Notes under the pieces: model-generated | Database searches by the model: none | Told to the model about the DNA's origin: nothing | What the model saw: only the letters and a program-made list of their open reading frames with translations | Program-made: the position numbers and the translations under genes | Shown here: in pieces, positions 47,101 through 58,034 of the stretch | How positions within the stretch are numbered: the first letter of the stretch is position 1 | Layout of the letters: each line of letters starts with the position of its first letter | Assembly: GCA_014529385.2 (NCBI GenBank) | Contig: CM043945.1 | Span: 91,713,112-91,777,111, forward strand | Source: Adiantum capillus-veneris | Taxonomy: Eukaryota > Streptophyta > Polypodiopsida > Polypodiales > Pteridaceae | Length of the DNA: 64,000 nt | Direction of reading: 5' to 3'

Positions 47101-47630
47101 TGCTTGAAGAAATGGAAGCTCAAACCAAAGCTATTCGAAGGGATATTCAAGCGGCTCAAGATCGACAAACGAAGTATGCCGACTTAAAAAGATCTGATCG
47201 GATTTTCAAAGAAGGTGACAAATTTTTCTTACGAGTAAAGCCCAAAAAGAGCAATCTGTCTCTCAGAAGGTATAAGAAGCTTAGCTACCGATATTGTGGA
47301 CCTTACGAAATAATCAAGGTTGTAAGTGATCAAGCTTATAGACTAAAACTCCCTTCTCATCTCAAAGTGCATGATGTATTTCATGTAAGTCTGTTAAAAC
47401 CTTATGTATATAACCCTAACCATGTCCTTGATGATGAGCAAATCATTTTACCTGCTCAAGATGTTCTACAACTCCAACCTGATACTATCCTAGAAACTTG
47501 AGAGAGAAAGCGTAGGAATAGATCCATCAAAAAACATCTTATCTTATGGAAGGATTTACCTATAGAAGATGCTACTTGGGAAGATGAGACATCCCTTCTT
47601 AGGGATTACCCTCCACTGTTCTTGAGATGA
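44104..47630 (+). pseudogene. Chromovirus Gag-Pol polyprotein (several stops)
   Basis: In order: truncated CCHC knuckle and Arg-rich tail (RGRGQIINRGERNGRRGRGR). Protease LLIDCGSTHSF near 44390. RT from [18 protein letters not shown] (45067) to [10 protein letters not shown] (45385-45415). RNase H with EVITDTSNLALGG, LVTDHKSLKW and DNVVADALSR. Integrase zinc module (SGHPG ... CLSCQ, with the leading His read as Asn). DDE residues in SMDFITRF, VSDRDAKF and DGQTERVN. GPY-type module, then chromodomain ERKRRNRSIKKHLILWKDLP ... ATWED. Stops at 44287, 45019 (CGA to TGA), 45592 (TGG to TAG plus a frameshift) and 47499 (CGA to TGA) inactivate it. RNase H and integrase alone are open for 600 codons (45699-47501). 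Confidence 0.93.
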
Positions 47631-47649
47631 GGGCATCTCAAATTCTAAG

Positions 47650-47659
47650 TTGGGGAGAT
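47650..47659 (+). other. Polypurine tract of the chromovirus
   Basis: TTGGGGAGAT lies immediately before TGTAAGG, 20 bases after the end of the chromodomain frame. It marks the start of the 3' LTR. Confidence 0.85.
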
Positions 47660-48263
47660 TGTAAGGTCTCTACTTTCAAATTGCACTCAAGTTCTATTAC
47701 GCATTTGTATTTTTTTGAACCATCACTCCTTATTTAAGATATTCAAGTTCAAATTATGAATCGTAGGTTGAGAAAACCTAGAAATAAAAATTTACGCTAC
47801 AAAATTCTGACATGTTTAGCTATATGAATCACTAACTAACTTATTGCAAGACTTATTTACTGATTGTAGAATTTTCTTTTACTACTGTAAAGTTAATATA
47901 AGACTGTAAAGTTTAACTTAAAAATGTAAAGTAAATTATCATTAAGGAAATAAATAAAATAATTATAAAGACAAAAGAATACACAGGGATGACAAATGAA
48001 GGCACATGGATCACATAGGAGGGGACAAAGTGGGACACACTGTCACATGAAAAAGGAGAGGCTACTCTTGATTAATCTTAATGAGGGGGGACATGTGTGG
48101 ACTTATCTTTTGATGATAATGACAAAGTGGTGAAGCTCATGGGTACCACAAGGGTACCAAAAACGCGGGTATGATTTTTGGGGAAAAAAAAATAATAAAA
48201 ATATTTTTTTTAAAAAAATTATTTGTTTTTTTGAAAAAAATAGTTGGACGTTTTCTTTTCTGC

Positions 48264-48271
48264 TATAAATA
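48264..48271 (+). promoter_or_regulatory. TATA box of the chromovirus LTR
   Basis: CTATAAATAGAG lies about 600 bases into the LTR, with GC-richer downstream sequence. It is a typical plant LTR promoter element. Confidence 0.65.
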
Positions 48272-48451
48272 GAGCATCCATGCTCACACTTTAGATATAG
48301 AGATTGCCTCTATAGCGCTCACGAAGTGCTGTCACTTCTCTTAGAGAGAAAGCGTCCACAAACCACTAAGAGAGCAAAAACTCTAGTGGACTAATAAGGT
48401 GTGTATTAATTGAACATTCAATTAGTTTTAAGAAGGATATGTGTGTATGTG

Positions 48452-48659
48452 TGTAGGTCATGAGGGCAACAACTTCCCGGGAGGTCACCCATCCCAGTAC
48501 TGTTCTTGCGCATATGCGCTTAACTGTGACGTTCCACAAATTGGTCTAGCCATCCAGACCCCAAAACCTTAAGGTGTTAGGGACCTCCGGTCTAACCAAT
48601 TTATGCAAGCCTCATAGATAGACACCACTTTGTCACCACAAGTTGGGCTTACCCCAACA
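48452..48659 (-). repeat. Cassandra 3' LTR with 5S rRNA-like segment
   Basis: On the minus strand GAACGTCACAGTTAAGCG (5S: GAACTCCGCAGTTAAGCG) and GTACTGGGATGGGTGACCTC plus CCGGGAAGT match the last ~60 bases of plant 5S rRNA, about 48468-48536, including the pol III box C region. A 5' portion of the LTR outside the 5S part is lineage-specific. Confidence 0.9.
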
Positions 48660-48830
48660 ATCGCCCCCTTAAGCCAAACTTGGGACTTTCCCGTCCCCTT
48701 GAGTACGAACGTGTTCCGCCTTTTTTCTAGGCTCAGAGGTTGAGAGCTTCAACGTGGCCGGGAGCTAGCTCAGAGGTTGAAGTCAACATCAACATGTCCT
48801 GTTCCACGGACTCAGAGGTTGGACTTTGAA

Positions 48831-48847
48831 CCATGGCTCTGATACCA
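48831..48847 (-). other. Cassandra primer-binding site
   Basis: Minus strand TGGTATCAGAGCCATGG, complementary to the 3' end of initiator tRNA-Met, two bases inside the 5' LTR. Confidence 0.93.
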
Positions 48848-48849
48848 GT

Positions 48850-49057
48850 TGTAGGTCATGAGGGCAACAACTTCCCGGGAGGTCACCCATCCCAGTACTG
48901 TTCTTGCGCATATGCGCTTAACTGTGACGTTCCACAAATTGGTCTAGCCATCCAGACCCCAAAACCTTAAGGTGTTAGGGACCTCCGGTCTAACCAATTT
49001 ATGCAAGCCTCATAGATAGACACCACTTTGTCACCACAAGTTGGGCTTACCCCAACA
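48850..49057 (-). repeat. Cassandra 5' LTR with 5S rRNA-like segment
   Basis: A direct repeat of 48452-48659 with no difference that I can see over 208 bases. It carries the same 5S-like segment, about 48866-48934. Confidence 0.9.
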
Positions 49058-49500
49058 ATGTGTGCTATCTCTTACTCTAATCTCTCTAATATATTAGTAA
49101 GATTCAATTAGATATGTGTGTGTGTGTGCTATCCTTTACTCTAATCTCTCTAATAGATTAGTAAGATTCAATTAGTTATGTGTATGTGTGCTATCTCTTA
49201 CTCTAATCTCTAATAGATTAGTAAGATTCAATTAGTTATGTGTGTGTGTGCTATCTATTACTCTAATCTTCTAATAGATTAGTAAGATTCAATTAGTTTT
49301 AAGAAGGATATGTGTGTGTGTTATCTTTTACTCTAATCTCTCTAATAGATTAGTGAGATTCAATTAGCTTTAGAAAAGTATGTGTGTGTGTTCTCTTTTA
49401 CTCTAATCTTTCTAATGGATAGTAAGATTCAATTAACTTTAGAAAAGATGTGTGTGTATGTTTTCTCTTACTCTAATCTCTCTAAGTATACCTACCCTCT
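49058..49500 (+). repeat. ~58-70-bp minisatellite
   Basis: About seven head-to-tail units of CTTTTACTCTAATCTCTCTA, ATAGATTAGTAAGATTCAAT and TAGTT..TATGTGTGTGTG. An eighth partial unit lies left of the Cassandra insertion (48411-48451). Units vary by short indels and GT-repeat length. The Cassandra target ATGTG is part of the unit. Confidence 0.9.
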
Positions 49501-49936
49501 CTAGTTAGTGCATCTTCACTATTAACTTATATATTGTTAATTGAAAGTTAATACATAAGAGAACTCATCATATTCTTATTATACATGATGAAATTCTCAT
49601 TCACCAATGTTATTGTCAATTAGGTTAAATAGAATTTTGAATAATACTAAAAATTGATTTAGTTGAAGTATAGAATTGAAGTTAGAATTGGATTAGAAAT
49701 GTCCATAAAAGTAATGCATTCCTAAACTTTCCCTCGTAATTTACACACTTAATTTTTGATTAATTAAGATTAGCAAATATTTGATGTATAGAAATTAGAT
49801 GTAAAACAACAACACTAAGTGTGAATCCGAGTTGGTGAGGGTTCAAATTACAGACTCTCTTTGGAAACAAGGAGATTACTAGAAAAATTGACCGATTTAA
49901 AGTTCTAAGTGTATAATATAAGGGTAGTACAAAAAA
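49501..49936. other. No gene seen; AT-rich
   Basis: AT-rich sequence with no ORF or repeat structure that I can support. It may be the end of the chromovirus LTR and a leader, but no primer-binding site is evident. Confidence 0.4.
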
Positions 49937-50131
49937 ATGGCTCCAAAGCGTGCTCGAACACAAGGCGCTAATGATCATGAAGCCGGTACAAGTAACGGTG
50001 AAACTCCTGCGAAACATGCTATGTCTCCACCAATCAGACCAATCCGAGCTATGGTACAAGTTAGTATTGCAGTTTCAAGTTATGCATCATTGCATATGCG
50101 AGACCATAGGAATATATTATTTACCTTATGA
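49937..50131 (+). CDS. Short MAPKRAR ORF, possible first exon
   Basis: The ATG at 49937 starts MAPKRARTQGANDHEAGTSN and stays open to 50131, but a splice-donor-like ATG/GTACAAG follows PIRPIRAM at 50053. Basic-then-polar composition and the MAPKR start resemble the LTR-borne exon of family A. It may be the first exon of a gypsy gag whose remainder is absent or decayed. No domain is recognised. Confidence 0.3.
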   Translation: MAPKRARTQGANDHEAGTSNGETPAKHAMSPPIRPIRAMVQVSIAVSSYASLHMRDHRNILFTL

Positions 50132-52680
50132 AAAGAAAACACGGGGCTTAACCCCAAGAAACTCGTCATATGTTTGACAAGTAGGAAAGATTGTCTGGTT
50201 AAACTGGTTGTTATAGGAAAGAATGTTTGTCCAAAACCTTCGGTATGGTTTCTCTCAAGTCTCTCTACTTATTAGCGCTGGTATTATGTGGCAGTTGCCG
50301 AGGCATGAGATGACGCCCAAGATGGCACCGCTGATGCTGTGGTGGGAGTACACCTAGATTAGCCCAACTGGATACTACAGTTTTGTTTTGCTGTGGCGTG
50401 AGGATGACGCCCAGATTGGCACCGTTGTTGCTGTGACGGGAGTACCTCCAGATTAGCACAACGAGTACTTGTCGAGCGGTATGGGACGCTCATGAGGACA
50501 AGGATTTTTATAAATAATGTATATACCGACTGGACATAATAGCGCCAGTAGAGATTCTTGAGTGAACATAATCCAAGGGTTGTTGGTTTAAAATTGGACG
50601 AATTCTTGTTTGACTATTGTTTGTAATACTCTTTGAAGGGCTGTTTTAACGAACCAGTACCATAAATAAAGTAAAAGAATATGTATGTTAAAACAGTGTG
50701 GTAGTAATTAGATAACAAAAGAAGGGTGAGTGCGGGGTGGAAAGTGGGAGAATGATACCCGACGGTATCATTCTATGGACGGGTGGACCCGATGAGTCGG
50801 GTAACTTTCCAACGCTAGATTTTTTTTTTTTAATCATAAATCTTAAAAGAGACAAACCTTGGCGGCTGTGCTTCTGAAACATGGGGAAAAAAGCGCACAT
50901 GTTGGTCACTCTAAGATTTGTACTTTTAGGTATAATTGATTATAGATAGTTTTTCGATAGGGGTATGGTGGTCACGCTCCGCCATAGCGAGATAGGACCA
51001 ATCCTTCACTAACGGTTCATGCCGGTGGCTACGTAGTAGCTAAGGCAATGTCCGTTGGTTTTTCTTTCTCAGGATTGGAGACCTATCAAAGGTACTCCGC
51101 TCCTCTCAAAAAGGGACAGGGACCTCACAGCTAGGTGAGCCAAAAAAATAAAAAAATAAAAGTATATTATGGCCTTTTTGTGTGTAAATATTTCATTGTA
51201 TATAGAGCCTAAATATAAGGATTTTTCATAATTATTTTGGTATTTATTTAAATATTTCTACCTAAGTGTGCATTATTTATGCTATGTATATTGACTCACA
51301 ATTACCATAATTTTTCTTACCATTTTGCATACTCTTTATTTCATATAGAAAGATTTTCATGCAAGCTTCTCTTATTTTTGGTGTAACTCCACCCCAACAA
51401 AAATCCAAAAACACCAGTTTTATTTATGTGTATATTTTTTCACTATTGTGATTTTTCCCTTCCTACATCTATTCTCTTTTACTCTCAAAAATTAGAACAC
51501 CAAAAATATTCATCTTTTTATGGTAGCCTTATAATGAGAGATTTATTTTGAACCCTTTATATTTTTTTCACCTATATTATTTATATTTGACATATACATA
51601 TTTTTTAGAACCCTGAATATATGATTTCCTTAGCTATACTATTCACTTATATCATGATCTCAACAATATCTTCAATTATAGATCCACAAAATAAGGTCAA
51701 GGATATGTGAGATGCATGCATGCACTATGGAGGGCTCACTCTTGGAGGCATTCAAAAGAATCATCCAAACAAGGACCCCACAAGGACTTTGTGCAGTGGG
51801 AAAAGACAGTCGGTTTTGCTAAATTTTTAAAGATCATTTGCTCTCCTAATTTGAAAAGGTGATACAATCAAAAGTTGTAGCTCGTGAGCTGAACTTTTGC
51901 CTCAAATTTGTTTATATTTTTTTGAGCTACGAGCTGTGAGCTATGATTTTATTGGTGGACCTTAGTTTGCCCATGACATGCAACCACACTCTCTTCCTTC
52001 TTTATCATTTTCCTCTTTCACACACACTTCTCCACTCATCATCCCCACCTCTCTCACCACTCCTCTCTGCACCCTACTCACCTTCTCCTCAACCTTGAAG
52101 AATAAGAGAAACCATGGTGAACTCATGTCTCCTACACACACTTCCATTCCAAAATTGACCACCTAGTCTCATTTTTCCTCCTCCAAATTACCTATATCTA
52201 TCAAAAAAACCATAAAATTCAGCCTCTTCTCTTGAAAGACAGCATCATGGTGATTGATTACTCATATTCAATTACCTTGGCTCCCAAGTAAGGTCAAGAG
52301 TGGAGAAAAAACGTACCGTCAAAGCTAGTGGACCGTCAACAAGCGTTAAAATTGGCCCTACTCAAGACACTTGGAGCATTAACATTGTAATAAATCCATG
52401 TTTTCTTACCTCTTCAGAGTTTTTCTTCCTTATTTGTATCCTACATGGATACTTCCATTGTAAATATCCAATTCCATTTGTAGATTATTAAAAATACTAA
52501 ATTTACTAATCTACTAACACTAACCCACTATGAAAAGTCCTATCACCTCCATTTCTCTCCTCTCTGTTTTCTTCATCTATCCCCACCAACTTCTTGATAA
52601 TTCCAAGAAAAAGAAATTAGATAAGTGTTGAAAATCTAATCCAACCATGGTTAGAGGAGTAACCCTAGCCCTCAAAATTT
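50132..52680. other. Unassigned region
   Basis: No gene is supported. At 50300-50460 there is a diverged ~95-bp tandem duplication (GACGCCCAAGATGGCACCG, then GACGCCCAGATTGGCACCG). At 50750-50802 two small perfect hairpins occur (separate entry). 51140-52300 is AT-rich with only short chance frames. Confidence 0.5.
50750..50802. other. Two adjacent perfect hairpins
   Basis: GAATGATACC-cgac-GGTATCATTC (50750-50773) is followed 13 bases later by ACCCGA-tgag-TCGGGT (50787-50802). Both are perfect inverted repeats. No function assigned. Confidence 0.6.
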
Positions 52681-53345
52681 CTATAAAAGGAGGGTGTAGC
52701 TAGCACAAAAAGGGGAGAAGCCATAAGGAAGAGCACTATGCTATAGCTTGAGAAGCCAAGCTCAACCTCTTGAGAAGGAGCTCTTGAGTGGAATATCATT
52801 GGCTTATGTATATGTATGTGTCTATTAGGGGTGATTATCAAGGGAGCTCTATGCCATTGTAAGAGAGAGTGATCATTTAATTGAGAGTAGGAAATCTACC
52901 ATTTCTCCTACTAGTGTAAGCCCAACATTTGCAAAATCAAGGAGGGTCGATTTGGACTAAGCATGGATACTTTGTCTCTATTCCAAGGTGAAGCCATGGA
53001 CAACAATGTTGTGTAAGTGTCTTGGTGTTTTATTTAAGTTCTCGATAGCTCGTCTCTGGGTGTTGTTATCAATTTATCATAAATCCCACATACTGTAAGA
53101 GGGTGATAGGGTGGAGAGGACTTCCCTAGCCTTAAGAGAGTGATTGGGGTGGATTTTCTTGTGATGTGTTGTGGTGTAATTTACTCAAGCTATGTTGAAC
53201 AAATACTAATCTCACTTCGATTGGTCATGACAGATTTGTAAGAAGGTATTAGTGCAACAAGCACCCCCTTTCCCCTTCTCTCTCTTTCTTACATATATAT
53301 TTGTGTTTGTTTGATCAGTGTGGATACCTTTCAAAGTAGTTTGAG

Positions 53346-53437
<92 letters not shown>

Positions 53438-53460
53438 GCGTCCTAGTTCGCATCGAAAAC
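52681..53460 (+). other. Possible LTR U3/R/U5 remnant with (CT)n
   Basis: A TATA-like CTATAAAAGGAGG at about 52681 is followed by ~650 bases of non-coding sequence. A pure (CT)n tract at about 53347-53434 comes next, then AACTAGGTGGTGCCCCAAA, where TGGTGCCCC resembles the PBS candidate of the element at 14404. The arrangement fits an LTR end plus primer-binding site, but no second LTR is present. Confidence 0.3.
53347..53434. repeat. (CT)n microsatellite
   Basis: About 44 CT units without interruption. Reverse-strand Glu-Arg frames are artefacts. Confidence 0.97.
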
Positions 53461-53645
53461 TAGGTGGTGCCCCAAATTTGTGTAGGGTTAGGTTGTTGGT
53501 TTGTGTGTGTGTTTGTTGTTTTTTCCAAACCCAATCCAATTGAGCAGCACAGGAGCCTAGAAGGGTGCTTAGAGGCCACTCTTCTTGTTGCCCACCCCGG
53601 ACCGCCTCACCGGTAAGCCCATAACACTGAGTGTAGTTTTAGATT

Positions 53646-55700
53646 CTAATCAGTTCTTGAGTCACTCACTATTTTGGTTAGCACCGTGCATAAAATTTTA
53701 TTGGTACTCTTTTCTTGCTTGTTATCTTGGGGGTGGTAGGGGGCTGATATACAATGAACCACCATGAATTCATCGAGTAAATCATCAATGAAGGTGTTCA
53801 CAAAGTTGGCTCCTCGATCACTCACAGTCTCAATGGGTAGGTATCTGGTAAAGATGTTTTGAAATAAGAAATGTGTCGTAGTCTGTGAATCATTTTTCTG
53901 TGTATCCTTCACTTCCACCCATTCGGTTAGATAATATGCTGCTACTATAATATATTGAGTGTGTGTCTGATATGCAGGAGGTATGATGGGGCCTACAAAA
54001 TCTATGTCCCACTTGGCAAATGCTTGAACTCCTATTATTGTTCTTAAGGGCATGTCATCTCTCCACAGAGGTGCTTTAGTGCGTTGGAATTCATCACATT
54101 GTTTTACATATGTCTCCGTGTCTATGAACAGGGTTGGACACCATATTATTGCAAGAAGTATCAGCTTTGTTGTTTTGTTAGTGAAAAAACGTCCACCTAG
54201 ATGGCCTGCATGTGCTTGTTCTAGGATTCAAAAATATTCACTCTCAGTAGCACACAATCTCAATTGGTTGTCTTTTCCTTGCCGGTACAATTGGTTTGAA
54301 ATCAGCACCTGGTGATTTTCTTCCTTCTTGATAGTCCTCATTTATGCTTTACTCAATCCCTCTGGAGAGCTTTTGGTGTTTGAGTAATCAATAATTTAAG
54401 TACTCCATTTGGGCTCTCTAATTACTCTAAAAATCATGGCGTGTTCCACTAGTGGTTTTCTTTTACAGGTTTCACGTGATTTTAGGTAATCATGGATACT
54501 TTTTTCCATGTTTAGCCAGTAGATACCAAGTCTCATTAGTCTTTGAAATGTTTGTGTTTTCCCATTATACAACCCTATGTGTTGTGTATAAGCAAGTCTC
54601 AAGTAGTATTTATTTTTGTTAGGCTATACACACAGTCTCAAGATCTTGTCATTACCTTTCTTTATAGTTGTCGAGCCAAAAGGTGGAGATTTCTGGTCTG
54701 ATTAACGATTGACTATTGTCTTTTTAACTATAATCATCCTATGGTGAGTAGAGGGATGATCTCTTCACTCCACCTTGGAACCATTTCAACATTGAACATA
54801 TAAGAATCAGGAAGGTCGTCATCAATACCTTCGGGTGCTTCTCCATGGAACATTCTCAAAAGATGGTCCGCTCTTTTATGTGTTGGTCCTTTCTTGATGA
54901 CCATGATGAAATCAAACTCAAGAAATACTATAAACCAACAAACGATCCTTCCTATATTGCAAGGTTTGTTTACAAGGGACAACAATGATTGGTGGTCTAC
55001 AAAGAAAAAAAACTTGTTGGCAATGAGAAGGTAGTGTCTAAAATTTTTGATGGCATATATTATTCCTAGGCCTTCTCTTTTTGTAATGGTTTAATTATTC
55101 TCTGCACTATTTAGCTACCTACTAGAGTAACAAATGGAAAAATCCATTTTTTTCTCTCCACGTTGAGCTAATATGCATCTTGGGCATAGGCTGATGCATC
55201 TACATGGATATGGAAGATCTTGTTCCAATCAAGGGATTGTAAAATTGGAGAAAAAATTAATTCTTGCTTCAACTTCTCACATTCTTCTATCCACTCAAAC
55301 TTGGCTATAAGAGCATACAAAGGCTTCTAGCTATTATGACATACATGTATATGAAGCACCTATAATACCCACAATGGCCCATAAAGTCTGTACTTCATTT
55401 AGTTTGGCTGGTCTTGTAAGTGCAATGATCACTTGTATCTTATCTTGATCAGTGGAAATCCCATTTTTGGACACAATGTGTCCCAAGATTTTACCTTGCC
55501 TTACATCACATAATAGACCATACACTTGCAAACATTTGAACAAGTGACCATTCGGTCACAATAGTGGCAGGTAATTTTAAATTTACCTTCGCTAGCAGGA
55601 TAGCCCATGTTGATTTGTTTGTCCAAATATCCATGAAAGAAGGCATCATTGTATCTCCTTTCACTAAGGCAAAAATGGCATGTCACTCTGCAACATTAAA
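53646..55700 (-). pseudogene. Degraded Ty3/gypsy pol (RT end to integrase)
   Basis: Minus strand, in order: RT C-terminal part (VRQGKILGHIVSKNGISTD, about 55510-55420). RNase H end (IKKGPTHKRADHLLRM, 54985-54734). First zinc-like module with linker (LMRLGIYWLNMEKSIHDYL, REPKWST, 54602-54396). Remnants of a second module (54320-54060). Integrase core 54053-53646 (WDIDFVGPI, VSDRGANF, and a decayed third motif, Lys/Gln-rich where GQAE is expected). Frameshifts separate all parts. It is the same family and doubled zinc layout as 2701-4220, on the same strand. Confidence 0.8.
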
Positions 55701-56389
55701 GGCTTCCAAGACAATAACTCAAACGCACAGTCCAATCTATGGCCATGTTGGTTGATGCTAGGTGAGACCAAAGGTGATTGTCTAACTTCTGCTCCATACT
55801 GAGCATCCTTTTATTGTTGTGAATTGGATTTCAACAGTCTAGGAATTTATTCTTATAGTTTTCGTGAAGTTTCAAATTTTGACACGGGACACCTCTCAGG
55901 AGCTAGTTTTGAGGGTGCTAAGATTAAAGTTTGGAAAAATTTTTAATTTAGGAATTGTATTCCTCAATATGAGGAAAAATGTTTCTTCTTCAAGTTTTTT
56001 CACATTCCTTCATTTTGATGCTTGTTTCAACCCGTAGATTAGGGAAAAAGTGAGAAAATGTTGTTTTTCTAGAGAGTGTCAACTTGCAGGTGAATTTTTG
56101 GCCAAACTCAACAAGATATGGAATTTTTTCATCACACGATTGTTGAAGATCTCAACGAGACAAACAAATGCATATGAGACAGCCTTGGACAAATTTTAAA
56201 TTGTTTGGGAGTTACGGCTCCCTGAAAATGGCCAAGAATTGTGGACTTGAAAAAACAAAACTTTCTAAATTTACTAACTCGTGTGTGTGGGTTGTGTTTT
56301 TGCGATTTTTATGCGTTTGTGTGTAGGACGCGTCATTTTTTTTTCTATTTTTGGGCTGCTTTGCTAAAGACTAGAGAGAGGTCAAAAAT
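55701..56389. other. No gene seen
   Basis: Plain sequence with short chance frames only. It could be more decayed gypsy RT, but I could not read motifs. Confidence 0.45.
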
Positions 56390-57260
56390 AGCCAGTACCA
56401 ATCGAGTACCACTATAGCAGTATACCAATACTAGTATTTTGGGATCGCTTTGCCAAAAACTAGAGAGAGTACTAGTACAGTTCCATTACCAATCCACTAC
56501 CAGTATAGCAGTATAGCAGTACGAGTACCAGTACTATACTGGTACAATATATTGATATTGGTATTGTATTGTACTGGCAATACTGATATTGAACTCAAAG
56601 TTTCTTTTTTAATGTGCTATACTGGTACTGGTAGTGTACTGTACTGGTACTAAACTCAGAGTTTCTTTTTTACTACAGTGTATTGATACTAGGTATTGTA
56701 CTGTACTTGCAGTACTGGTACTGGTATAGGTATTGGTATTATAATGGTACTAGTAATGTACTGATACTCTACTAATATTGTATCAGCAATGATATTATAG
56801 TATACTCAATGTATTGGTACTGGTACTGCTATATTGACTGTTATACAAGTACTGTACTAGAACTACTACTGTACTCAATTTTTCTTGTTTGTTGTACTAG
56901 TATCGATAATCTACGGGTACTAGTATTCTAATGGTAACAGTACAGTACAATAATAGTACCAGTACATTACAATACCACTATCAATACAATATCAATACAA
57001 TACGAGCATAGTATAGTACCTGTACAGTATTAGTATCAGTCTAGTACTAGTACCAGTATCAGTACAGTTCAAAACCAGTATTAGTATATTACCAGTTCAA
57101 AACAATACCAGTACAGTACCAATACCTGTATACCAGTATCAGTATAGTACCAATACCTTTACAAATACCCGTATACCAGTATCAGTATAGTACGAGTACT
57201 CGTATACCCATATACTAGTACCAGTACTACTAGTACAGTTCAATACTAGTACCATTAGTT
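56390..57260. repeat. Degenerate TACTGG/CCAGTA repeat with strand switch
   Basis: About 870 bases are composed almost entirely of variants of GTACTGGTA. From ~56530 to ~56880 the plus strand carries mainly TACTGG/TATTGG. From ~56930 to 57240 it carries the complement, CCAGTA/CCAATA. Variants such as TATAGCAGTA are interspersed. The two halves can pair imperfectly over several hundred bases. A TTTCTTTTTT spacer recurs three times in the left half. Confidence 0.85.
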
Positions 57261-57473
57261 ATAGTTATTCATAGTAATTATGCATACTATTCCTCAGTGT
57301 ATATAATATAGAGTATATGTAATGCTATATAATATTTATCGTTCATAGTCAGGTCGAGTTTGGTTTTAGTTAGTTTGGTCGATATCCCTGTATAATGTGA
57401 ATCTCAAAGCTTAGGTTTGAAATAGTACTAGTTTGGGAACCCATTGTCTACCTCCTCGAGATAACACATGTAC

Positions 57474-57627
<154 letters not shown>

Positions 57628-57639
57628 CTGCCAAAATTC

Positions 57640-57754
57640 AGTTTGCAAAGAACCGTTCAACACACAAAAAAGCGGGGAGGGAGGGGGGGTCTCGATCATC
57701 CGTGTGCGTGCTCTGCCCCCCTTTTTTGTTCGCATTGAACGGTTCTTTGCGGAC
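57640..57754. repeat. Large hairpin H1
   Basis: Arms TTGCAAAGAACCGTTCAA and TTGAACGGTTCTTTGCGG, continuing through (A)6 plus G-rich against C-rich plus (T)6, enclose a loop with GATCATCCGTGTGCGTG. First of four consecutive hairpins. Confidence 0.85.
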
Positions 57755-57816
57755 TGCCTTCTTGTGATTACTAGCTTTCTTCAAGTTTTTCTTAATAAAA
57801 TTTCTGACGATCATGT

Positions 57817-57990
57817 CAAATCTATCTGATAATATGTATGCTTTAAACTAAAATTGCAAAAAAGAGGGGGGGGGGGGGGGGGGGGGGGGCAGAGCCCCCC
57901 CATCATCTGCACGCGTGGGAGAGGCTCTTCTCCCCTTTCTTTTTTGTGCAATTTTGGGATTAAATATAACGGATTATCAGATAGATTTCA
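57817..57990. repeat. Large hairpin H2
   Basis: Arms AAATCTATCTGATAAT ... AAAATTGCAAAAAAG and the reverse complement ending ATTATCAGATAGATTT. The centre has a G homopolymer of about 29 (57861-57889) and CCCCCCCATCATCTGCACGC. The arm sequence is unrelated to H1. Confidence 0.85.
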
Positions 57991-58034
57991 TTAAATTTTG
58001 GGATTAGCTCCACAAAATTAATGAAAACTTGACA

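Larger units (their letters stand above)
44094..47659 (+). mobile_element. 5'-truncated Ty3/gypsy chromovirus
   Basis: This begins inside a Gag zinc knuckle (HFRNVCP) directly fused to the ParB-like gene copy and runs through protease, RT, RNase H, integrase and chromodomain to a polypurine tract and LTR. The 5' LTR, PBS and most of gag are missing. Domain order and the C-terminal chromodomain identify a chromovirus (Reina/CRM/Tekay-type group; clade not resolved). Confidence 0.92.
48452..49057 (-). mobile_element. Cassandra: Cassandra TRIM retrotransposon (606 bp)
   Basis: Two 208-bp LTRs that I read as identical flank a 190-bp interior, with a perfect 5-bp target duplication ATGTG (48447-48451 and 49058-49062). 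Minus-strand LTRs begin TGTTGGGGTAAGCC and end CATGACCTACA. Two bases inside is the initiator-Met PBS TGGTATCAGAGCCATGG (48831-48847). A polypurine tract, TTAAGGGGGCGAT, precedes the 3' LTR. Each LTR contains the 3' half of a 5S rRNA-like sequence. No protein is encoded, as usual for Cassandra, so it must be mobilised in trans. Identical LTRs imply recent insertion. Confidence 0.95.
47660..49500 (+). repeat. Chromovirus 3' LTR (right end uncertain)
   Basis: The LTR starts TGTAAGGTCTCTAC at 47660. An AT-rich U3 is followed by a TATA box at 48264 and a probable transcribed region (CTCACACTTTAGATATAG ...). From about 48411 the sequence becomes a ~60-bp minisatellite, interrupted by the Cassandra element. 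I could not place the CA end, since there is no second LTR to compare. The short ORF at 49937 could belong to a second element body to the right. Confidence 0.55.

Noticed and set aside
48452-49057. Two genuine 5S rRNA genes
   Set aside because: Only about the 3' half of 5S is well matched. The copies sit in LTRs with PBS, polypurine tract and target duplication, so this is Cassandra rather than rDNA.
49058-49500. CRISPR-like regular repeats
   Set aside because: Units are contiguous and degenerate without unique spacers. It is a minisatellite in a eukaryotic LTR region.
49820-49845. tRNA B-box-like GGGTTCAAATTAC (possible SINE)
   Set aside because: No A box at the proper distance and no tail or flanking duplication.
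50780-50810. Hammerhead-ribozyme-like CGATGAG core
   Set aside because: The core differs from CTGATGA, and no GAAA follows the stem. It is simply the loop of a small palindrome.
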